Assembly (NCBI GenBank): GCA_963924555.1
Contig: OZ004582.1
Coordinates: 5,022,001-5,086,000, forward strand
Direction: 5' to 3'
Origin: Crambe crambe
Lineage: Eukaryota; Porifera; Demospongiae; Poecilosclerida; Crambeidae
Length of the DNA stretch: 64,000 nucleotides
The notes below the pieces were generated by a model. The model did no database searches, had not been told where the DNA came from, and saw nothing but the letters and a program-made list of their open reading frames with translations. A program made the translations under genes and the position numbers. Positions within the stretch are counted from its first letter, which is position 1; each line of letters starts with the position of its first letter. Shown here one piece after another: positions 49,356 to 64,000 of the stretch.

Positions 49356-49367
49356 TGCGCATGCGCG
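49356..49367. promoter_or_regulatory. NRF1-type palindrome upstream of M20 copy 2
   Basis: TGCGCATGCGCG is a full match to the NRF-1 consensus and lies 38 bp upstream of the M20 copy 2 start codon. Confidence 0.5.
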
Positions 49368-49559
49368 TGAGCAGAGGTCGGATGGCCTGATTAATTATTC
49401 TGGAGTATACAAGCTTATTGATAAATTGTTCTACATATATGTTCTCTTTCTGGATAAAAAGTAGAAAAACAAATTTAACACCATTACTGTGTGAAGTCAA
49501 AATCTAAAAAAGAAGACCTAAACATTATTGTTAGTAAAATAGCTATGACATTGTTTCTT

Positions 49560-49883
49560 TTATAATATGCAGCATGTTTGGACAAGATGGAGATGGCAGT
49601 TGAAAGACTCTTTATCCTTCAAGTGATCAGCAGCATTGTGGTTATCAAGATCTTGGCGTGGTATGACTTGCCCTCTCACTGTGACATGACTTATCCTTAT
49701 CTGCCCAAGTTGATTCTCAATGGTATTCACAACATCACCCAAGGTCATTACACCACTTGGATTATACCACAATGAGATGATGGATATATTGATGTTTGAT
49801 TCTCTAGTTACCCAAGCATGGGTGGCATCTGAAACATGGTGGGTAATGACAGTCATCAGATTGTACTTAAATTGATGTGCCAT
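49560..49883 (-). CDS. Possible small exon or gene, unrecognised
   Basis: An ATG-initiated frame of 107 residues upstream of M20 copy 2 on the same strand. Its composition is protein-like (VTHHVSDATHAWVTRESNIN and GDVVNTIENQLGQIRISHVT-type segments, low in repeats), with no membrane segment or known motif. It may be an exon, a relic or chance. I do not recognise it. Confidence 0.25.
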   Translation of the reverse strand: MAHQFKYNLMTVITHHVSDATHAWVTRESNINISIISLWYNPSGVMTLGDVVNTIENQLGQIRISHVTVRGQVIPRQDLDNHNAADHLKDKESFNCHLHLVQTCCIL

Positions 49884-51397
49884 TATCAGACAGATACGAA
49901 AAACTTCAATGTGATGATTCTGATCAACTTAGTGGATAGCTAACTTCAGCTTTTATAACAAGGACCAGGTCACTTGTTTTCTAATAAATAGTATAAGATT
50001 TTCATTTCATGGTCAACATTGAAACAAAACTGATTTGCTAATGCTAACTCTAGCATGCTATTCTTTCAGAGTCTTGGAACATCACTTTACAAAAAACAAT
50101 ATTATACAAACTACGCTCCACAATTCTTACAGCTAGTGTTTACCATGATGCTGAAAGTAAATTCCCAGCTATAGCTAGCTGTTAAAATGTACACCCTCAC
50201 ATATCTGGGACCAAAATTAGCTTTCTTAGGAGCAACAAGAAAGGGTGTAGGGTAAATGGGCCTGGCACTGGTCTGCAAGATATAAATGCTTTACCCATCA
50301 GTGCAAACATGCAGTGCATAATATTATGTATATTAGCATGTACATGATTTGAGAGAATCTGAGCAGCGTATAGCTAAGTGAGGGCTGAATATGCATCCCT
50401 GCAAGGCTGCCAAGAAAGCATGCAATCACTAGAGCACACGGCTCTTTCTTGTACATTTTACATAAAGTTTTGCATGCAGGATAACAGCATAGCTGCTACA
50501 CAGCTTATGTCAAGGTGGATAGCCACCTTTCTTCCATCAGGTGGTGTGTGATTTTGTGTCACTTACATTTGTACCTCTGAAACGTTTTCACCAACTTTCT
50601 GGACAAACCCACGCAGCTAGCTACCTTGATTCTTGCATAGATGGTTTTTGTGTTTTTATTTATTCATTTATACTAATGTGTGTGCATTATATAAATTGCT
50701 ATTGCTAGCTATAGTCTCTAGGCTCTGAATAGCTATCAATCTACAGAAAGGTCAACATTTTGCAAGAGTTATGCTGAAAAATCCATAGGGGTGATGAAAA
50801 ATGATCTGCCTCAGGGTTCTTTCCAGTTCCAGAATCTATACAGAGGAGCAAGACTGTGATCACCTAGTCCACCATAAAAGGGATTTGGGAGGGAGCCTAC
50901 CAGATATGGCTCATGTGACTATAGAAACCAGCCATCTTGGTGTCTGAGAAAGAGTAGCTGGGCCAGTGAATTAATAGAACCCCCAAAATCCAATTATGGG
51001 GGCCATAGGTGGCCCTTTATGTGGGGATGCAAAAGGGACTCCCCTCGGGACTCCTTGTGCATTTGCATTTTCTCTTTGAAGATGATGCTAGTGTAGCCTA
51101 GTCTATCCACAGCTATCTCAGGGCATAACCAGAGGTTGCGCGAGCGTGTGAGAGTCTGGCCCGCGCGAGACTACTTGCAGCTAGCTAGCTAGCTAGCTGC
51201 GCTTGCAGGTGATGACCTTTGAACCGCAAAATTGACAACAATCATGGCCGCGCCGCGCCCATAACCTGTGAATCGCGCGCGCAAATTAGACATGTGATCA
51301 CTCGTCAAATCACGGCCACACCCATATTTCTTCGAAATAGTTGTGGTCGACATTGTGAGGTGTGTACATTGCGCCATTTCTTAGAGATCCATACACC
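49884..51397. other. Intergenic region upstream of LIN7
   Basis: No gene recognised. It contains a transposon end related to AGTCTCGCG/GCCAGAC (about 51147-51172, inverted) and a GCTAGCTAGCTA run at 51180-51198. The last ~200 bp, rich in GCGCG, form the likely LIN7 promoter. Confidence 0.5.
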
Positions 51398-52166
51398 ATG
51401 GCTACTTCGGAAATAGGTACTCCCTCAAAAGGAAGAATTCAGATCCTAAAATTGAATAGTGGTGAGTTATTTAATAGCTAGAACAAGCTAGACAGCTCTC
51501 TAGCCTTGAAGGACCTGGTATAATATTTTTCCTTTATTTGTAACAGATTTAAATAGAATTATCGAGCTGCTAGAGATACTACAAGAAAGTAAGTTGTGTA
51601 GATGGTGTTACATTTGAGCAGTGTGTGTGATTTGAGTGGTGAGTATTGAGTCCTAGCCCTCATTACAAGTGAATTGACTTCTGTGCATGTGGCTCAGTAG
51701 CTGTATGTAGTCTCTCCTATATCTGCTTATTGTAGTGCTTTCTCGACTGGACCGTGGGTTAGACCTTGGGTTTGACCTTGGGTTTGAGTTTTAGAAGTGG
51801 GTGTCTGCCCACTTGTTGTTTACCCACACTATGTAAACATTAGACAAGGCACTGTAATAAAAGCTAATGGAGTCGTTATGTCAGACCAAATAAGTGGCCT
51901 TTAGGGGAATAGAGTCTATTTGAGGAGACTTGTGAATAGGTGGCAGTGGATATCGTATCTTGCTATCCTCTTTCTCTGCTCTCTCTAGAAGTAGATTGGT
52001 TAGGTTTTCCTTGTGGAATGACACAGATTAGCATGTTCCTTTCTGTTGATTGTGCTTATCTTATCTCATTATTTTGTGTTAAGGAGAAGATGTGACACTT
52101 CCCAAGGAGCAGATGCAGGAACTGCATGCTGTTTTGAAGTCCTCGTTCTTCAACTCTGTCAAAGAG

Positions 52167-52236
<70 letters not shown>

Positions 52237-54774
52237 CAGATAGCATTATCTATCCAGATATTCGAAGGGCTAGGGAAGATAATGATTGGGTGATTTCTGG
52301 GATTTAGAATCTCTAGCTCTTCAAAATGAAAGCACTTTCTTCTTAGTAGCATGCCATTTTTGGAGCAAAAAGGACCCTATGTCATAGTGATGCTTGAGCC
52401 AATGTGCGAAGTATTCAGTATAGGAAAGCATGCCTGATATTTAATGACATCTTCCCCATCCCATTTTTCCTCCCGTTTTTCCCTCCCATCCCATCTCCTC
52501 CCTCACATCTCCCCCTCCCATCTCCCCCTTCACATCTCTCCGCTCCCATCTCCCCCTTCATATCTCCCCCCTCCCCATTTCTCCCACCATCTCATGGACG
52601 GGTGAAACTTTGTGTTACTTTCTCTATGATATGTGTTCATAGGTGTATGAGCATGTGTATCAGACAGTGGATGTGAGTGGGAATGTGGAGGCTCGGGCCA
52701 TAGCCACTGCCAAGGCAACAGTAGCTGCATTTGCTGCCAGCGAGGGCCAGGGACACCCGAGAATTGTCGAGCTGGAGAAGGTAAGAAGGTTGATTCAATG
52801 AGGGGCTCACATAGCAAAAGTGTTGTATCTGTGAAGGGATCAATCATGGTACAATCTGATATGTAGATGGGATGAGTGTGGTTTCACACTAGATGGGATA
52901 AATGGTATTCCCTGTATGTATGTAGATGGTGAGGGTGGTGTCACATGGCCCCTAGGCAGGGGCACACACAGGAATTTTGGGGACTATGGGCGTGCTTGTG
53001 AAAAAAAAGGTTACCACACTCACTTTAATTACTTAAAATTCAAAGTACTTTATGCTGTGGAAGGGAAGATATCTTCCTTCTCAGGATGAGATTTTTAAAG
53101 ACACATTTAATAATTGGTTTAAGGGGGGGGGGAGATTTCAATCTCCCCCTCCGCTGTTGAGGGTAGTGTTCCCTATAATGGATGAGGTGGTCTCGTGAAT
53201 ATGTAATGAGGATAAGAGCGTATATCTTTTATAATTTTAGTGTGGAGTAGATATAGTAAATGTGTATGAAAGTAATACATCTATTTCTTTGTCGACATGG
53301 AGCCGGCAGTAAATAATGTACCACAACACTTTGCAATGACTGCCATAATTGTATGCCACACACCTAGTTCAACAGAAGCCTTCAGTCTCAGAATACAATT
53401 CCCTATGAAATCCATCTCTTTGATGGCATCTTATTTGAGTTGCATAGAGTGGGAGGGGGGTCCCTTCTTACTGAGCTTGGGGTTCATCTATAGTGTGGAG
53501 GGAGGTCTTGGAATGTACCTCCTAATATACTCTACCACATGACTCGTCACATGCCATAGTATCTTGCATTGTTAACCCTTTACCAACCTGAGTACCACTT
53601 ATGGGATGATGTGCTTTTGATTGGTGAACCAGAATTGTTGGTTTCAGAATAATTATAATTATCATCATAATTTATGATTCCAGACTCCAGAAGGATTCGG
53701 TTTTAATGTTATGGGTGGCAAGGAGCAGAAGTGTCCTATCTATATTTCCCGGGTGATTCCCGGGGGATATGCAGACAAACATGGAGACATAAGGAGAGGA
53801 GACCAGTTGCTTTCTGTCAATGGAGAGGTAAATCATACATAGCGGTTCTGTCAATGGAGAGGTAAATCATACATAGTGGTTCTGTCAATGGAGAGGTAAA
53901 ATAGTGGTTCTGTCAATGGAAAGGTAGATCATACATTGTGGCTGCATTTAGGACTCAACTTAAGGGGGAACAAAATAGCTGCTTTGGCATTTTGGGGGAA
54001 GGGGGGTGGGCGAAGGTGCACCTATTAATCAAACAAGGCTAAATCTCAAGGGGGGGGCAAATATTCCCTCCTGCTCCCCCCTAAATGTAGCCCTGCATTT
54101 GGGTTGGGATATACAGACAGCAAGCAACTCATTGAGGGTTTAGAGTTTCTTAATTGAGTTTCTCTTTTCTCAGAGTTTGGAAGGTGCAAACCATGAAAAA
54201 GCTGTGGATCTCTTGAAGGGAGCCCAAGGTTAGCATGAAACAGATAGCAATTTAATCAAGGGGGAAATAGTTTGATACAGGGGCATGCTCATGGACCGAG
54301 TGTGTACAAATCTGTGGTGCCTTTGATTGCATTGTGTATCTTTTGGTTCATACCTGATTGATTGCTTTTGTGTTAGAAATGTATTGTAGTAAACACTGGA
54401 GCCTCTCAAGACTCCAAGAGCCAGTCAAGTCATATTGCTAGAAAGTGTACACCAATTTCCAGGTCGTTTATCACAAAAAAAGTCTGTCAATTTGCGTTCA
54501 TCTCAATTCAAAACCAATGGAATTCAACATGCATGCATGAATTTGGCCTTGACCTTTTTGGACAACCGACCTGCAAATTGGTGTACTTACATAATGTTTG
54601 GAACTGTTCAACAACTAGTTCACTCTTGAGCTGCTCTGTAAATTCCCCCCATTTTTTACAGGTACTATTCGACTGATTTTGAAGTACTCTCCTAAGATCC
54701 TGGAAGAAATGGAGTTTCGATTTGAGCACACCAAGTCTTTCCGTAGAGGTGGCCGACACTCTGCACGACATTAA
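51398..54774 (+). CDS. LIN7: LIN-7 / Veli / MALS polarity scaffold
   Basis: Seven exons join in frame to 212 residues: 51398-51461, 51547-51588, 52084-52166, 52643-52780, 53684-53827, 54174-54228, 54662-54774. The N-terminal half is the L27 domain ([11 protein letters not shown]...[13 protein letters not shown]...[19 protein letters not shown]), which in other animals binds CASK/LIN-2 and PALS1-type MAGUKs. A conserved linker ([15 protein letters not shown]) leads into one PDZ domain with a [12 protein letters not shown] carboxylate loop (about 112-195), then a basic C-terminus. It is the length of other LIN7 proteins. It localises junctional and receptor complexes at the basolateral or synaptic membrane. 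AATAAA at 54913-54918 is the probable poly(A) signal. Confidence 0.95.
52167..52233. repeat. (AC)n microsatellite abutting the LIN7 exon 3 donor
   Basis: The donor of LIN7 exon 3 is GTACAC, and its GT leads directly into about 32 AC units. The intron therefore begins inside the microsatellite. Confidence 0.9.
53812..53941. repeat. Minisatellite copying the LIN7 exon 5 end and splice donor
   Basis: Four copies of a ~34-bp unit (shortened in the third) begin TTCTGTCAATGGAGAGGTAA or similar. The first copy holds the last ~15 coding bases of exon 5 and the true GT donor; the next three repeat that donor in the intron. The last copies are degenerate (GGAAAGGTAGAT). Confidence 0.85.
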
Positions 54775-55470
54775 ACTGCTCCCCCATTCTGCAGTAGTAT
54801 TAAATAGTAATCTAAGCATGTCATAACACGATAATAATGTTACCATCATTACTCATTGTAATCTTCAGCAAATTAGAGCATTTTAAATCTTGAAATTTAC
54901 ATAAATTTTTACAATAAAATAAGTTAATTTGTACTATTGAACATTGAAGTCATTGTACAATGAGAGTTCTGTGAAAGATGAGGGAGTGGGCTTTTAAAAT
55001 GCAGCCATGCTTAATCATCGTCTTCAATTTTAGAGATGTGATCAATAGTCCTACAGGAATTAAATGCAGTCCTGCTTAAGTCTCCAAGACTAAGGAATTC
55101 CTTGCATATGAAAAAAAATGGAGGGATGCATGGACTAAATACAGTCCTGTTTAGAGAGATGATTCCAATGATGAGTCAAGTACAGGAGCCAGACTTTGCA
55201 TAGTTACCTGACTGTAGTCTAAGCATTTTTATAGGTGTTTGTGTGGGCTTGGTCCCTCGGAACTGATGAGGCATAGCTAATCAATCTGCTTTTGGAATAG
55301 GGACTTCCTTTTCATAACAGGATATCAGGTGGTGATGAATCCACCATGCAAAACAAGTGATGACACCTTGATTTGTGCCCATCCTGGCCACACCAGACAG
55401 GATATCCGGCCAGCATAGGTGCTACATCATTAATTATTGTTGTGGTAAAACTTTGATCACTATCATTCAG
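54775..55470. other. LIN7 3' UTR and spacer
   Basis: It holds the LIN7 poly(A) signal at 54913. No further gene is recognised; an upstream noncoding exon of the PTB/SH2 gene could lie here. Confidence 0.5.
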
Positions 55471-55490
55471 AGCTTGTGAAAGCCAAGGCC

Positions 55491-63346
<7,856 letters not shown>

Positions 63347-64000
63347 CAATAATGATAATAGACAATGATTATTAAAATAGAATTTTTATGGACCAGCAGC
63401 TCACAATCTGCTTATTTATTTTGATTCATGCATTATAATCGATTACATCATTAGTCATTAATAATACTCCAATAATAATTACATTCTGCCAGCATAGTTT
63501 TGGAAATAATAGGTCTATCAAAGCAGGAAGCATAATGCTGACATAATAGGCTATCGAAAGTGAACTCCATGGTTGATCTTAATGTATTTATCATGTGTGC
63601 CTACAATAGTTTGTCTGGTAGTGAGATAGTAAAATAGCTATTTATGTACATATGACATCAGCTACGAGCATAAAATAGGTCAGTAAAAAAAGAATAATGA
63701 CTTTTATAAAGCTGGAATTAAAGAATAGAATAATAGGGAAGCAAAAAAAGCATAATGTGCCAGTCCCTACCAATAATACAGGACACTCTGATAGAGAATA
63801 AACCTCTCATTAAATAGAATTATAAAGGTACCTTTGTATAACCTCCAAAAGAGGACAACCAGATGGGTCCCAAGTGTGTCCATTATGTTTTGCTGTATAA
63901 GTGAGACATTACAGGCTCTCTTGGTTTGTCCTCTATTATTAGAGAGGTTGTTCTCTTTCGGACATTTTGTGGTTTACATGTATGGAGCATGCATAGATTT
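63347..64000. other. Downstream region of the PTB/SH2 gene, no gene seen
   Basis: AT-rich. The last ~200 bp carry TTGTCCTCT-type motifs that also occur near 47570-47670. Probably 3' UTR plus a dispersed repeat; nothing else is supported. Confidence 0.4.

Overview
This is eukaryotic, metazoan-type nuclear DNA. It is AT-rich and gene-dense, with short GT-AG introns, many microsatellites and short inverted-repeat transposons. The gene content is animal: a TRIM-NHL protein, U1 snRNP 70K, LIN-7, a PTB/SH2 adaptor, an SLC35F-type carrier and a death-fold exon. Compact genes, one-exon TRIM and M20 genes and modular receptor-like genes with no familiar ectodomain suggest a non-bilaterian animal, most likely a demosponge. 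That placement is inference. No bacterial, CRISPR or phage features were seen.

Layout. 1-1.1 kb: noncoding, with inverted copies of one motif. 1.1-2.3 kb (-): M20 peptidase (PM20D2-like) copy 1, with a MITE inserted at its start codon. 4.0-6.1 kb (+): one-exon TRIM-NHL E3 ligase. 6.3-11.2 kb (-): complete 11-exon SNRNP70. 11.5-26.2 kb (+): 21-exon modular receptor gene A, divergent from SNRNP70 across about 300 bp. 26.2-27.6 kb: M20 remnant and SNRNP70 exon 1 remnant. 27.8-40.2 kb (+): receptor gene B, a tandem paralogue of A. 40.7-43.4 kb: M20 remnant, decayed pogo-type transposase with PHD finger (-), orphan death-fold exon (+). 44.0-46.1 kb: transposon debris, including a RecQ-like helicase fragment and a perfect 124-bp-arm inverted repeat. 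46.1-48.1 kb (+): SLC35F-type transporter. 48.1-49.3 kb (-): M20 copy 2. 51.4-54.8 kb (+): LIN7. 55.5-63.3 kb (+): PTB/coiled-coil/SH2 adaptor.

The most interesting part is the pair of receptor genes. Each predicts a signal peptide, four copies of a ~180-residue beta-rich unit that I cannot name, 8-cysteine modules, Thr/Ser-rich linkers, one transmembrane helix and a cytoplasmic tail with two PPxY motifs and tyrosine motifs. The exons I traced by hand stay in frame throughout (about 1131 and 1054 residues). The units in B are not collinear with those in A, so the locus has been reshuffled by unequal exchange or gene conversion. Remnants of SNRNP70 exon 1 and of the M20 gene mark the ends of the duplicated block (SNRNP70 exon 1 / shared promoter / receptor / M20).

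The linked genes suggest, without proving, a cell-surface and signalling theme: receptors with PPxY and YxxL/V tails, a PTB/SH2 adaptor and a LIN7 polarity scaffold. All functional links are inference. No alignment or database search was run.
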